The notes beneath the pieces are model-generated. The model worked only from the letters and a program-made list of their open reading frames with translations, was not told where the DNA came from and searched no databases. Positions 22,135-37,402 of a stretch of DNA of 64,000 nucleotides are shown piece after piece; positions within the stretch are counted from its first letter, which is position 1, and every line of letters starts with the position of its first letter. Origin of the DNA: Cherax quadricarinatus (lineage: Eukaryota > Arthropoda > Malacostraca > Decapoda > Parastacidae); assembly GCF_038502225.1 (NCBI RefSeq), contig NC_091312.1, forward strand, positions 27,499,190 through 27,563,189, read 5' to 3'. The position numbers and the translations under genes were made by a program.

Positions 22135-24166
22135 ACTGGTAGCAGCAACCACTACCACCACCATCACCACAACCACTACCACCACCATCACCACAACTAC
22201 TTTCATCACAACCACTATCATCACAACCACTACCACCACCATCACCACAACCACTACCATCACAACCACTATCATCACAACCACAAACACTACTATCACC
22301 ACAACCACTACTATCACAACAACTACCACCACCACCATCACCACAACCACTACCATCACCACAACCACTACTATCACAACCACTACCACCACCACCATCA
22401 CCACAACCACTACCATCACCACAACCACTACTATCACAACCACTACCACCACCATCATCGCCACAACCACTACCATCACCACAACCACTACTATCACAAC
22501 CACTACCACCACCACCATCACCACAACCACTACCATCACCACAACCACTACTATCACAACCACTACCACCACCACCATCACCACAACCACTACCATCACC
22601 ACAACCACTACTATCACAACCACTACCACCACCACCATCACCACAACCACTACCATCACCACAACCACTACTATCACAACCACTACCACCACCACCATCA
22701 CCACAACCACTAGCATCACCACAACCACTATCACAACCACTACCACCACCACCATCACCACAACCACTATCATCACCACAACCACTACTATCACAACCAC
22801 TACCACCACCACCATCACCACAACCACTACCATCACCACAACCACTACTATCACAACCACTACCACCACCACCATCACCACAACCACTACCATCACCACA
22901 ACCACTACTATCACAACCACTACCACCACCACCATCACCACAACCACTACCATCACCACAACCACTAATATCACAACCACTACCACCATCACCACAACCA
23001 CTACCATCACCACAACCACTACTATCACAACCACTACCACCACCACCATCACCACAACCACTACCATCACCACAACCACTACTATCACCACCACTACCAC
23101 CACCACCATCACCACAACCACTACTATCACAACCACTACCACCACCACCATCACCACAACCACTACCATCACCACAACCACTACTATCACAACCACTACC
23201 ACCACCACCACCACCATCACCACAACCACTACTATCACAACCACTACCACCACCACCACCATCACCACAACCACTACCATCACCACAACCACTACTATCA
23301 CAACCACTACCACCACCACCATCACCACAACCACTACCATCACCACAACCACTACTATCACAACCACTACCACCACCACCATCACCACAACCACTACCAT
23401 CACCACAACCACTACTATCACAACCACTACCACCACCACCATCACCACAACCACTACCATCACCACAACCACTACTATCACAACCACTACCACCACCACC
23501 ATCACCACAACCACTACTATCACAACCACTACCACCACCACCATCACCACAACCACTACTATCACAACCACTACCACCACCACCATCACCACAACCACTA
23601 CCATCACCACAACCACTACTATCACAACCACTACCACCACTACCACCACCATCACCACAACCACTACTATCACAACCACTACCACCACCACCACCATCAC
23701 CACAACCACTACCATCACCACAACCACTACTATCACAACCACTACCACCACCACCATCACCACAACCACTACCATCACCACAACCACTACTATCACAACC
23801 ACTACCACCACCACCATCACCACAACCACTACCATCACCACAACCACTACTATCACAACCACTACCACCACCACCATCACCACAACCACTACCATCACCA
23901 CAACCACTACTATCACAACCACTACCACCACCACCATCACCACAACCACTACCATCACCACAACCACTACTATCACAACCACTACCACCACCACCATCAC
24001 CACAACCACTACCATCACCACAACCACTACTATCACAACCACTACCACCACCACCATCACCACAACCACTACCATCACCACAACCACTACTATCACAACC
24101 ACTACCACCACCACCATCACCACAACTACTACCATAATCATCACTACAATCATCACCACCAAATTG
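22135..24166. repeat. ACC/ATC-rich array with a 60-bp higher-order period
   Basis: About 2 kb of ACC, ATC and ACA triplets. Within 22381-22700 the pattern (CACTACCACCACCACCATC ... CACTACTATCACAAC) repeats every 60 bp. Other stretches show 57-, 36- and 54-bp variants, all multiples of three. One frame reads as threonine-rich blocks of about 741 codons and the reverse as valine-rich; neither is a plausible gene. Confidence 0.95.
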
Positions 24167-24399
24167 AAGAATAAGACACTAGTGCAACATTTTGGGAATC
24201 TTTATTGAGGAAACGTTCCGCCAGCAAGTGGCGAAACGTCCAATACAAAGAAGAACGGTGGTAGAAGAGGAGGACTGATCACCTCAAATTCCTCCTCTTC
24301 TTCCACCGTTCTTCTCTGTATTGGACTGAAGAAGTCACTGGCTGGCGAAACGTTTCCTCAGTCAAGATTCCCAAAATGTTGCACAAGTGTCTTATTCTT
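24167..24399. mobile_element. Palindromic family G element (foldback)
   Basis: Perfect outer ends AAGAATAAGACAC ... GTGTCTTATTCTT. Each arm is about 105 bp: TAGTGCAACATTTTGGGAATC, GAGGAAACGTTCCGCC and AAGAAGAACGGTGG on the left, and their complements on the right. A spacer of about 17 bp lies near 24275-24291. It sits between two ACC-rich arrays. Single arms occur elsewhere in the window. No coding capacity. Confidence 0.85.
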
Positions 24400-24419
24400 T
24401 AACTTACCGGTTTTCTAAA

Positions 24420-25022
24420 TCATTTATCACCACCACAGTCATCACCTTCATCACCATCACCACCACAGTCATCACCATCACCACCATCACCACAACAGTC
24501 ATCACCTTCATCACCATCACCACCACAGTCATCATCACCACCACAGTCATCACCATCACCATCACAGTCATCATCACCACCACAGTCATCACCATCACCA
24601 CCATCACCACAACAGTCATCACCATCACCACCACAGTCATCATCGCCACCAAAGTCATCACCATCACCACCACAGTCATCATAACCACCACAGCCATCAC
24701 CATCACCACCATCACCACAACAGTCATCACCATCACCACTATCACCACCACAGTCATCATCGCCACCAAAGTCATCACCCTCATCACCACAGTCATCATC
24801 ACCACCACAGTCATCACCATCACCACCACAGTCATCACCATCATCACCATCGCCACAGGCATCACTACCACCACAGGCATCACCATCACCACCACAGTCA
24901 TCACCATCACCACCACAGTCACCAGTATCGCCACAGTCGTCATCACCACCACAATCATCACTATCACCACCACAGTCATCATCATCACCACAGTCGTCAT
25001 ATCACCACCACAATCATCATCA
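24420..25022. repeat. CATCACCAC/CAGTCATCA minisatellite
   Basis: Imperfect 15- to 24-bp units built from CACCACCACAGTCATCA with CATCACCAT insertions. Variants AAAGTCATC and CAGGCATCA occur. It resembles, but is distinct from, the array on the other side of the foldback element. Confidence 0.92.
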
Positions 25023-25139
25023 CTTCTCTCATCACATTATGATGTAATTTACTATAAAGACAACCAGTATTGTCTTCGATTCAAATTAAACATTCTGGAA
25101 GACAAAAATATAATGTTTGGGAACTGAACAGTGAATGAC

Positions 25140-27250
25140 TTGTGTGTGAGCGAGGCGGTAAGTGCCTGGTGTGTGAGCGAGGCGGTAAGTGCCTGGTGTG
25201 TGAGCGAGGTGGTAAGTGCCTGGTGTGTGAGCGAGGCGGTAAGTGCCTGGTGTGTGAGCGAGGCGGTAAGTGCCTGGTGTGTGAGCGAGGCGGTAAGTGC
25301 CTGGTGTGTGAGCGAGGCGGTAAGTGCCTGGTGTGTGAGCGAGGTGGTAAGTGCCTGGTGTGTGAGCGAGGTGGTAAGTGCCTGGTGTGTGAGCGAGGTG
25401 GTAAGTGCCTGGTGTGTGAGCGAGGCGGTAAGTGCCTGGTGTGTGAGCGAGGCGGTAAGTGCCTGGTGTGTGAGCGAGGCGGTAAGTGCCTGGTGTGTGA
25501 GCGAGGCGGTAAGTGCCTGGTGTGTGAGCGAGGCGGTAAGTGCCTGGTGTGTGAGCGAGGCGGTAAGTGCCTGGTGTGTGAGCGAGGCGGTAAGTGCCTG
25601 GTGTGTGAGCGAGGCGGTAAGTGCCTGGTGTGTGAGCGAGGCGGTAAGTGCCTGGTGTGTGAGCGAGGCGGTAAGTGCCTGGTGTGTGAGCGAGGCGGTA
25701 AGTGCCTGGTGTGTGAGCGAGGCGGTAAGTGCCTGGTGTGTGAGCGAGGCGGTAAGTGCCTGGTGTGTGAGCGAGGTGGTAAGTGCCTGGTGTGTGAGCG
25801 AGGCGGTAAGTGCCTGGTGTGTGAGCGAGGTGGTAAGTGCCTGGTGTGTGAGCGAGGCGGTAAGTGCCTGGTGTGTGAGCGAGGTGGTAAGTGCCTGGTG
25901 TGTGAGCGAGGCGGTAAGTGCCTGGTGTGTGAGCGAGGCGGTAAGTGCCTGGTGTGTGAGCGAGGCGGTAAGTGCCTGGTGTGTGAGCGAGGCGGTAAGT
26001 GCCTGGTGTGTGAGCGAGGTGGTAAGTGCCTGGTGTGTGAGCGAGGTGGTAAGTGCCTGGTGTGTGAGCGAGGTGGTAAGTGCCTGGTGTGTGAGCGAGG
26101 TGGTAAGTGCCTGGTGTGTGAGCGAGGCGGTAAGTGCCTGGTGTGTGAGCGAGGCGGTAAGTGCCTGGTGTGTGAGCGAGGCGGTAAGTGCCTGGTGTGT
26201 GAGCGAGGCGGTAAGTGCCTGGTGTGTGAGCGAGGCGGTAAGTGCCTGGTGTGTGAGCGAGGCGGTAAGTGCCTGGTGTGTGAGCGAGGCGGTAAGTGCC
26301 TGGTGTGTGAGCGAGGCGGTAAGTGCCTGGTGTGTGAGCGAGGCGGTAAGTGCCTGGTGTGTGAGCGAGGCGGTAAGTGCCTGGTGTGTGAGCGAGGTGG
26401 TAAGTGCCTGGTGTGTGGGCGAGGCGGTAAGTGCCTGGTGTGTGAGCGAGGTGGTAAGTGCCTGGTGTGTGAGCGAGGCAGTAAGTGCCTGGTGTGTGAG
26501 CGAGGTGGTAAGTGCCTGGTGTGTGAGCGAGGCGGTAAGTGCCTGGTGTGTGAGCGAGGCGGTAAGTGCCTGGTGTGTGAGCGAGGCGGTAAGTGCCTGG
26601 TGTGTGAGCGAGGTGGTAAGTGCCTGGTATGTGAGCGAGGCGGTAAGTGCCTGGTGTGTGAGCGAGGTGGTAAGTGCCTGGTGTGTGAGCGAGGCGGTAA
26701 GTGCCTGGTGTGTGAGCGAGGTGGTAAGTGCCTGGTGTGTGAGCGAGGCGGTAAGTGCCTGGTGTGTGAGCGAGGTGGTAAGTGCCTGGTGTGTGAGCGA
26801 GGCGGTAAGTGCCTGGTGTGTGAGCGAGGTGGTAAGTGCCTGGTGTGTGAGCGAGGCGGTAAGTGCCTGGTGTGTGAGCGAGGCGGTAAGTGCCTGGTGT
26901 GTGAGCGAGGTGGTAAGTGCCTGGTGTGTGAGCGAGGTGGTAAGTGCCTGGTGTGTGAGCGAGGCGGTAAGTGCCTGGTGTGTGAGCGAGGTGGTAAGTG
27001 CCTGGTGTGTGAGCGAGGCGGTAAGTGCCTGGTGTGTGAGAGAGGCGGTAAGTGCCTGGTGTACGAGAGAGGCGCTAAGTGCCTGGTGTGCCAGCGAGGC
27101 AATAAGTGCCTGGTGTGTGAGCGAGGCGGTAAGTGCCTGGTTTGCCAGCGAGGTAATAAATGTTTGGTGTGCCAGCGAGGCAGTAAGTGCCTGGTGTATC
27201 AGCGAGGCAGTGAGTGCCTGGTGTATCAGCGAGGCAGTGAGTGCCTGGTG
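25140..27250. repeat. 27-bp minisatellite, about 78 units
   Basis: Unit GTGAGCGAGGCGGTAAGTGC plus CTGGTGT. The period of 27 keeps frames open on both strands: nine-residue repeats CERGGKCLV and VSEAVSAWC on plus, RSHTRHLPP on minus. About a third of units carry T for C at one CpG (GAGGTGG for GAGGCGG). The last eight units (27040-27250) are diverged (CCAGCGAGG, TATCAGCG, AATAAGTGC). No promoter, splice pattern or conserved domain supports translation. Confidence 0.97.
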
Positions 27251-29319
27251 GTGAAGGACAACAGTGTCAGGGTTTCCTCGGCTGTCAGACTAAGCGTCAG
27301 CAGTGTATACATGATGGCTGCAGAGTGTCAACAGTGAAGGTGGAACTGAACACAGGAAGAGCCAGATTAGGTGTACAGGGTGTTACTAGGCTTTGGATTG
27401 CTGCCTTTATACTTATCTCTACTCATATTATTCGGTTTGAACATAGCTCTCAGAGTGTCAAGAGTGCCTGGTGCAGGTAGTATCTGTGAGAGCATCAGGG
27501 TAATAGAGAGCACAGAGAACTTCCAATATTATTTTTCTTGATATTATTGACTCGTTTTTAACTTTAGAAGACAGTGATTTAAGCCTAGACACTAGAAATT
27601 ACCTAGGGAGAAGATACGCAGCAATACCACGAAATTCAGACAAGACTTTGGTGAATAATGTCGTTCTTCTGACGGAAGAACCCGTAAACATAATTGTTGG
27701 GCTGTACTGTATTACCCACAAAGCTCTGCTGCTGCTTTCTGTCATAAGCCTTATACACTCTGTCATGTTGTTTGTTGTGGTTAAAGGCCGTGCCAGTCCG
27801 AGTTGTTGGCTCCTACAAACTACATTAAGTTGGTGTACTACGAAAGACGCCATCCCAACTTGGTCCTAGCTACATCATTTGCGTTGAATACTTACAGTTA
27901 GTTACGTAGTAACTAGGTTTCTCCTCGCAGAGTGCTCCATGCTACAAATATATAAATATTGTCTTAACCTTCCAAGCAGAGGTTTGCTAGAGTTCGGTCG
28001 GTCCAGTTTGCCCAAACTATAACTGATCATAGGTATATAACGATGACAAGATAGGGAATATGATACATGTTCAACACCTGGGTACCTTAGGACACGTTTC
28101 ACCCAAGTGTTTAATCAGTCAAATACACAAACATGTAAGGAGGAAACTTACATGGGAATCAGAGATACAGTGTTACCCACGTACTGCATTGGTATCTTAT
28201 TCATCATCTTCAACCATTTATCAAATTTTAATTAGATCGCCTACCCGTTTATTGACTCTTAAAAAATATTTAATTACCAACAGAAATTAATTTAAAAGAT
28301 CGAGGGGAAAAAGGGGAAGCAGGATATTAATATCTTACAGCAAGATCATTATTGTTCTGAGCCTGTAAAAAAAATCCCCAGGAGTGTGATGTGTAGACAG
28401 AGTTGGGCTAAGCCAGGAGAGAAGCAGAAGTATCTGATCCGATACACAGACAAGGCAGATCTCAAAGTGAATATCTGAAGACGTGAGCCAAGATTTCGGA
28501 TTGCCTTTATGATGCCGTGTCATGCCAAACAAATATCCTCTAGAAATGTCGACGCTTGTGGATTTACGCAGCTGCCTGAACCTTAACCTTAATCGGAGCT
28601 GTCTGTTAAGAAATTGCCATCACAGCACTGCTTCCACTCCCCCTTCCCCTCTCCCCCTCCCCTTTCCCTTCTCCCCTTCCCTCCCCTCCGAAGCTGAGTC
28701 ACCTTCACATGCAGAGAGAAGAGGCTCCTTGGACAGTGCTTGATAAATTACTCTCCCAAACACAGTCCGTGGACGAAGTTGGACCACCTTTACGGGTTGG
28801 GAAGAAAGGAGGAAAGAGACTACTGGCTCCTAACCGCACGTTTATTAAAGGAAAGTCCTTCAGTGAGTTTAACGTTTTTTCGCTAATAAATAAATACAAA
28901 TCAAGTAATCACAGACTTCGCTTTTGTTTTATCTCAATCCTTTTTGTAAATTATATTGCCAGCCACGTTGAAAATGTAATTAATTACAGTATACACATAC
29001 CGATTATTTATGCCCAGTGTTAGGATATCCTCTGATAAAATTATAATTGCGTATGTTCCATTAAGTCTTCTTATCACTTGTGCAAATGATTATCTTTTTT
29101 CCCTTGCAAATCTACATTACTGTTTTTTGCTGTATGATATATAATTACACTATTTTCTAAGTGTATCCATCTCCCATGTTACCTTGGGAATGATGTTAAG
29201 TGTCTAGGTTCCTCCATGTTTCAATTTAAAATTATCATGTATATTTTTCACTTATGATTTATTCGAATAAGACCGGGTATTGGGTATCTTTTAAATGGTG
29301 AGCACCTAACTCAATGGTA

Positions 29320-29323
<4 letters not shown>
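27251..29323. other. About 2 kb non-coding, nothing gene-like
   Basis: Contains a family G arm near 28062-28125 (ATGTTCAACACCTGGGTACC) and a CCCTTCCCCTCTCCC tract at 28640-28690. The 104-codon frame at 28709 and its antisense frame show no domain. Confidence 0.5.

Positions 29324-29405
<82 letters not shown>
29324..29405. repeat. (TA)n microsatellite
   Basis: About 80 bp of TA, about 60 bp upstream of a tRNA-derived SINE. Confidence 0.96.
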
Positions 29406-29409
<4 letters not shown>

Positions 29410-29466
29410 TGTAATGAGCATGATACATTTACTTAAACAGGTTGTACTTGAGCTTCCTAATGTAAA

Positions 29467-29740
29467 GGTGTCCCATGGCTCAGTTGGTAACCCACTCAGT
29501 TCACATACTGAGTGTCCCTGGTTCGATCCCCAGTACGGGTGGAAACGATGGGTATCTTTCCTTATACCTGCTGCCCCTCTGTTCACCTAGCAAGTAAGTA
29601 GGTACCTGGGTGTTAGTCTACTGTTGTGGGTGGCATCCCGGGGGAAGTGGGAGTATACCTTACACAGGGCTGGGCTTTGAAATGAGCTGAGGAAGGATAA
29701 CAGATCTTAGCTTGTAAAACTGATCTGCGTAAATAAAGAG
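29467..29740 (+). mobile_element. tRNA-derived SINE
   Basis: The head has a pol III A box, TGGCTCAGTTGG (29476-29487), and a B box, GGTTCGATCCC (29520-29530), spaced as in a tRNA gene. The body, with CACCTAGCAAGTAAGTAGG and ACCTGGGTGTTAGTC, matches the minus-strand copy at 61.4-61.6 kb. The body makes it a SINE and not a tRNA gene. The 3' limit near 29740 is uncertain. Confidence 0.75.
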
Positions 29741-29867
29741 TGTAAATGTTTTTAGTAAAGTCTTCAACGGTGTAATATGAGGAAAGATTGTCTACCATGT
29801 CATGCCTCATTATTTCCTCATATTGGAGGTAAAAAAGATACACTACTTCCTGATCGCTATATGATGA

Positions 29868-30050
<183 letters not shown>

Positions 30051-30164
30051 TATCAACTAATCATCTCTCTTTTATGACAGGAAGTTTGTGTTAACGTTAC
30101 GAGTATGTACATACTTATATACATAAGTGTTCTATAAATCTATAAATCTTTAGCTCAGTGGTTG

Positions 30165-30232
30165 TAAGGACTTACCCAGTATGGGCCAGTAGGCCTGCTG
30201 CAATGTTCTTCCTTTCTTATGTTCTTATGTTG
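30165..30232 (+). mobile_element. CR1-type LINE 3' tail (short copy)
   Basis: AGTATGGGCCAGTAGGCC, TGCAATGTTCTTCC, then two TTCTTATG octamers. It abuts a SINE-like sequence. Confidence 0.7.
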
Positions 30233-30460
30233 GGCATTCGACTCACAACGAAATAAACGTGGATTCGATTCCCAGGCGGAGCGAGACATGGATGCAAATC
30301 ACCTTAAACTTGCTTCCCCTGTTAAATTATAATAAATAAGTAGATGTAACCCTGAGTTAGTGAACTCATGTGAATGCCATCCTGGGGTGAGGTAATTTAA
30401 GATAGTTTAAGATATTGATGGATTTTCTGACGAGCTGATGTAAGACAACAGCTCTTACTT
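30233..30460 (+). mobile_element. Degenerate tRNA-derived SINE
   Basis: GGATTCGATTCCCAG (near 30271) resembles a B box. The downstream sequence loosely follows the layout of the SINE at 29.47 kb (AAATAAGTAGATG, CCATCCTGGGGTGAGG). The A box is poor. Confidence 0.45.
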
Positions 30461-31244
30461 TTTTTATTCTGTAAATTCAACTGTACAAAGATAAGAAATA
30501 TGCAGTGAATAAATTACGCCGCCATTTTTTTTTTTGTAAATTGGCTGTAAATGTATACATGAATATACATGAAATCACGTGTGTGTCATTATGTATACGC
30601 TGTATTCTTATCCTGACTCTAAATCTTCATCTACAGCCTCAGTAAAAATAAAATTACAAATCCTCTCTCGGGTATCTGAAATTACTGAGATTACCCCATT
30701 GTACCCAAGTAAACGCGTTGAATATACAGTGTGTTGAATGAACGTTGTGGTCGTGTCCTGTCATCGTATATTGTAACGCTGTGGAATGTTACATTCGTGT
30801 CGCTGCCTCACAAATGTCTGCTTCCACTTTAAAAGAAGAAAAAGAAGGGAGAAATAATAAGGAAAGAAAGAGGAAAGAAGAATGAAAGGAGGAGAAGAAA
30901 TCCAAGCAATGTAGCTTATATCTGTGGGGTCCTCTGGGCGTCTCCAATGATATTACCTACAATCCGACGAATTCCTAGCCGTCTACTCATTGACAGGTGA
31001 TATTTACACTATCTGTTATCATTTAAAATGTAGTTATATGAATAGCTTAAACATATAAGTATTCTGACTGGGTGTGGGAGGAGTGTCCTGTAGTCATCTT
31101 TGTGACTGAAAACCTGTAGCATCCTGTGTGTTTGTGGTGGTGCCCATGTGTTAGAAACTCTAGACTCACTAAAAGGATTTAATTCATAAATAACCCGCAC
31201 ATAGGGGAAAGAAGCTCATGGTGACGTTTCGGTCCGACTTTAAC
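30461..31244. other. Non-coding, nothing recognised
   Basis: Includes an A/G-rich stretch at 30830-30905. No long frame or repeat family was seen. Confidence 0.5.
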
Positions 31245-31493
31245 CATTGTGTAAGTACCGTCATAGAAGCTAAAACGTTGTGTAGTTTTAAAAATAGTTT
31301 AGATAAATACATGGGTGGGTGTGAGTTGAACCTGACTAGCTTGTGCTAATGGGTCTGATGCTGTGCTCGTTCCTTAAGTGGATATGACCTGACCTGATTA
31401 GGTTGGGTCATTGGCTTGAGCCAGTGGGAGACTTGGACCTGCCTCGCATGGGCCAGTAGGCCTGCTGCAGTGTTCCTTCTTTCCTATGTTCTT
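31245..31493 (+). pseudogene. CR1-type LINE 3' fragment (family D)
   Basis: GTACCGTCATAGAAGCTAAA, ACGTTGTGTAGTTTTAAAAA and GATAAATACATGGGTGGG correspond to the last codons of family D (VIEAKTLCSFKN, LDKYM), with a deletion. The standard tail follows (GGACCTGCCTCGCATGGGCC) and ends TTCCTATGTTCTTAT. Confidence 0.8.
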
Positions 31494-31742
31494 ATTTATG
31501 CATTGTTCCAGCCACGGTATTGTGCCTTTTTATTCTTTTTTGGAAAGATTTAAGTTGAACTGGTAGTTAAGGCAACGAAAATATTGTACAATCAACCATC
31601 CTGCGTGATTGATATGTTAAATTAAGCAAAATTAGTTCTAATAATAACATTGTACAACGTCAGATTGGTCATGATAGCTAATAAATAAGGGGGTTGTTAT
31701 ACTGTAAAACTATATGGCATTAGCACCGAAATATATTTCTCA

Positions 31743-31747
<5 letters not shown>

Positions 31748-31835
<88 letters not shown>
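31748..31835. repeat. (TA)n microsatellite, left of palindromic SINE pair
   Basis: About 88 bp of TA ending ATATGCAAGG. Confidence 0.96.
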
Positions 31836-31838
<3 letters not shown>

Positions 31839-32156
31839 AGGAATTCACAAGAGCAGGCGAAATGAACACAAACACTGATCTCTGGCCGAAGGAGACTCGA
31901 ACCTACGAACCTTGGAACAAGGTACGCAGTGCTTTACCAATCTACCCACACTGGACCAATACCTTGGAGTCCAGCTTGCGCTAGACTTTGATCCAAGGCA
32001 GCCAGCTTTCAGGGAGAAGGCGTACAGCTTTTCGTCTCATCCCCTGCATGCTGGACTCCAAGGTATTGGTCCAGTGTGGGTAGATTGGTAAAGCACTGCG
32101 TACCTTGTTCCAAGGTTCGTAGGTTCGATTCGAGTCTCCTTCAGCCAGAGATCAGT

Positions 32157-32159
<3 letters not shown>
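31836..32159. mobile_element. Palindromic pair of tRNA-like SINE heads, (TA)n on both sides
   Basis: The left arm (31868-31972) and right arm (32050-32158) are near-perfect complements of about 105 bp, for example AACACTGATCTCTGGCC against GCCAGAGATCAGTGTT. Read on the plus strand, the right arm is tRNA-like: TGGGTAGATTGGTAAAGC as A box region, CCTTGTTCC as anticodon-side segment, GGTTCGATTCGAGTC as B box. The left arm is the same thing on the minus strand. The spacer (31973-32049) is unrelated to the arms. Both outer ends run into (TA)n. Confidence 0.82.

Positions 32160-32238
<79 letters not shown>
32160..32238. repeat. (TA)n microsatellite at the 3' end of RTE copy 2
   Basis: About 79 bp of TA between the palindromic SINE pair and the 3' end of the minus-strand RTE copy. 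Confidence 0.96.
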
Positions 32239-35619
<3,381 letters not shown>

Positions 35620-35625
35620 TATATG

Positions 35626-35716
<91 letters not shown>

Positions 35717-35779
35717 TATATGCAAAACAACCACTCTGAAAGAATAGAGAAATTCCAAGCGCTTTCGTGACTACTCACA

Positions 35780-35822
<43 letters not shown>
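35620..35822. repeat. (TA)n with a 65-bp insert
   Basis: TA repeats at 35620-35720 and 35782-35822. Between them lies about 60 bp with GCAAAACAACCACTCTG and CCAAGCGCTTTCGTGACTAC, which I recall as a dispersed decapod repeat but see only once here. Confidence 0.85.
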
Positions 35823-35826
<4 letters not shown>

Positions 35827-35960
35827 CCTCACAAAACCACCATAGATACCATCACCACCATCATAATCACCACTGCCATCACCATGATCATCACCACCGC
35901 TATCACCATCATAATCACCACTACTACCACCACCATGATCATCACCTCCTTAACCACTAA
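35823..35960. repeat. ACC/ATC-rich degenerate array
   Basis: Short imperfect run of ACCACC, ATCACC and CATGATCATC triplets. Confidence 0.8.
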
Positions 35961-36418
35961 CATCATTATCCTCATGGTTACTCGACGTGTGGCACTTAAG
36001 TTAAAATTTATTAGTATCTTTGTTTATTAAGAACAAGATGTGTGAAGGAGCTTTACCATCAGAAGTCGCACACTATCCTCAGTGGAGCTCCCCCGAGGTG
36101 ACGCGTGTGAGGGCGGGGGAGTATTGCGTCTTACACCCAAGGCCATGATTCCTTCTCCAGTTTTTTTTTTCCAGTTTGTACGAACGTTTAATTTGGTTGT
36201 TTTACAAACATAACATATTTTTTTGCAATGTTCTTGAGGACACTAACATATAAATTTAACCTGTGACAAGCAATAGAATAATAAAAAATATCCAACTTAT
36301 GTTTTTATACATTTTTCGTAGTTTATAGTGAACATTTGCACGGAGATATCGTGATACGTAGCCACGTAGGATCGCAGATGCGTCAGTGGACTCGACTTAA
36401 ATGGCGGGAAAGAGGGAA
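35961..36418. other. Non-coding, nothing recognised
   Basis: No coding or repeat signal before the 21-bp array. Confidence 0.5.
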
Positions 36419-36566
36419 ATACATGGGTAAAAGCGATTCATGCATGGGTAAAAGCGATTCATACATGGGTAAAAGCGATTCATACATGGGTAAAAGCGAT
36501 TCATACATGGGTAAAAGCGATTCATACATGGGTAAAAGCGATTCATACATGGGTAATAGCGATTCA
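36419..36566. repeat. 21-bp minisatellite, 7 units
   Basis: Seven near-identical copies of ATACATGGGTAAAAGCGATT plus C. The period of 21 keeps a 125-codon frame open (repeat SYMGKSD), but nothing else supports a gene. Confidence 0.95.
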
Positions 36567-36842
36567 TCGTTGACCCAGATTACAAACATGTCTAAAATGG
36601 CTTTGTTTACGTTATTGACAGGAAGGATGGGAGGGGAAGTTGGGAAGGAACGATGGGTGGAGTTGGCCAACAACTACTGGAACCTTGAAGGACAGAAGGG
36701 AGGGGAGGGTTAACATGTGACACTTTTGTATATGTAGTATCAAACGTTAAAATGTGTTATTATGTTTGTATATTTAGTGTGCCATTATTTTTGTGTATGT
36801 AGTGTCAGTCGTTAACATGTGACATTATTTTATTGTTGAAAA

Positions 36843-36984
36843 TTAAGACACTTGTGCAACATCTGGTTATCTTTATTGCAAACGTTTCGCTATCCAGTGG
36901 CTTTATTAGTACAGATTCTAGGACATAATTAAAAGACAGTAGAACTATATACAAAGATTACCAGATGTTGCACATGTGTCTTAA
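36843..36984. mobile_element. Small family G foldback, 142 bp
   Basis: TTAAGACACTTGTGCAACAT at the left and the near-complement ATGTTGCACATGTGTCTTAA at the right, with CTGGTTATCTTTA and AAGATTACCAG extending the arms. The interior has AAACGTTTCGC and CCAGTGGCTTTATTAG. Confidence 0.8.
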
Positions 36985-37309
36985 CTTTCATCTTGTCGGT
37001 AATGTATACCTTTTTTGCACATTTTATTGTTCTTTATTTAGGACTGTATTTGAAATATCAGTGAAACTTATTTTCCTGGGAAATAACTTCTCGCAGTAAG
37101 AGATTATCTGATTGAAAAATTAAGAGTATTTCAAATAATGTATAACAACGCTAACAGATTCCTCGATTAAATATAAAACTATATGAGTAACAGGAGTTCA
37201 GAGGTTAAACTACCCTTTTATACACTATTAACTAAGACCTCACTGGATTATGCAGTTCAGTTCAGGTCTCCACATTACAGAATAAGGAACTTGTATGAAC
37301 TTGTATGAG
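36985..37309. other. Non-coding, nothing recognised
   Basis: AT-rich, without frames or repeats. Confidence 0.5.
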
Positions 37310-37402
37310 TAAACGAGGCACTGAGGAGGAGAAACGATGGGTAAACGAGGCACTGAGGAGGTGAAACGATGGGTAAACGAGGCACTGAGGAGGTGAAACC
37401 AT
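37310..37402. repeat. 32-bp minisatellite, about 2.8 units
   Basis: GTAAACGAGGCACTGAGGAG with GTGAAACGATGG, repeated three times with one or two changes. Confidence 0.88.

Noticed and set aside
21983..24208. 741-codon threonine-rich and 695-codon valine-rich frames
   Set aside because: Opposite strands of the same ACC triplet array. Both are automatic products of a triplet repeat.
25131..27337. Reading frames of over 700 codons, one of them cysteine-rich, across the 27-bp array
   Set aside because: The unit length is a multiple of three and lacks stops in several frames on both strands. The same DNA gives three long frames at once, with no domain, start context or flanking exon-like sequence.
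28709..29023. 104-codon frame
   Set aside because: No domain, and it overlaps an antisense frame of 64 codons.
29467..29541. Functional tRNA gene
   Set aside because: A SINE body shared with the 61.4 kb copy follows the tRNA-like head.
36336..36713. 125-codon frame with SYMGKSD repeats
   Set aside because: Open because of the in-frame 21-bp minisatellite. The flanking residues show no domain.
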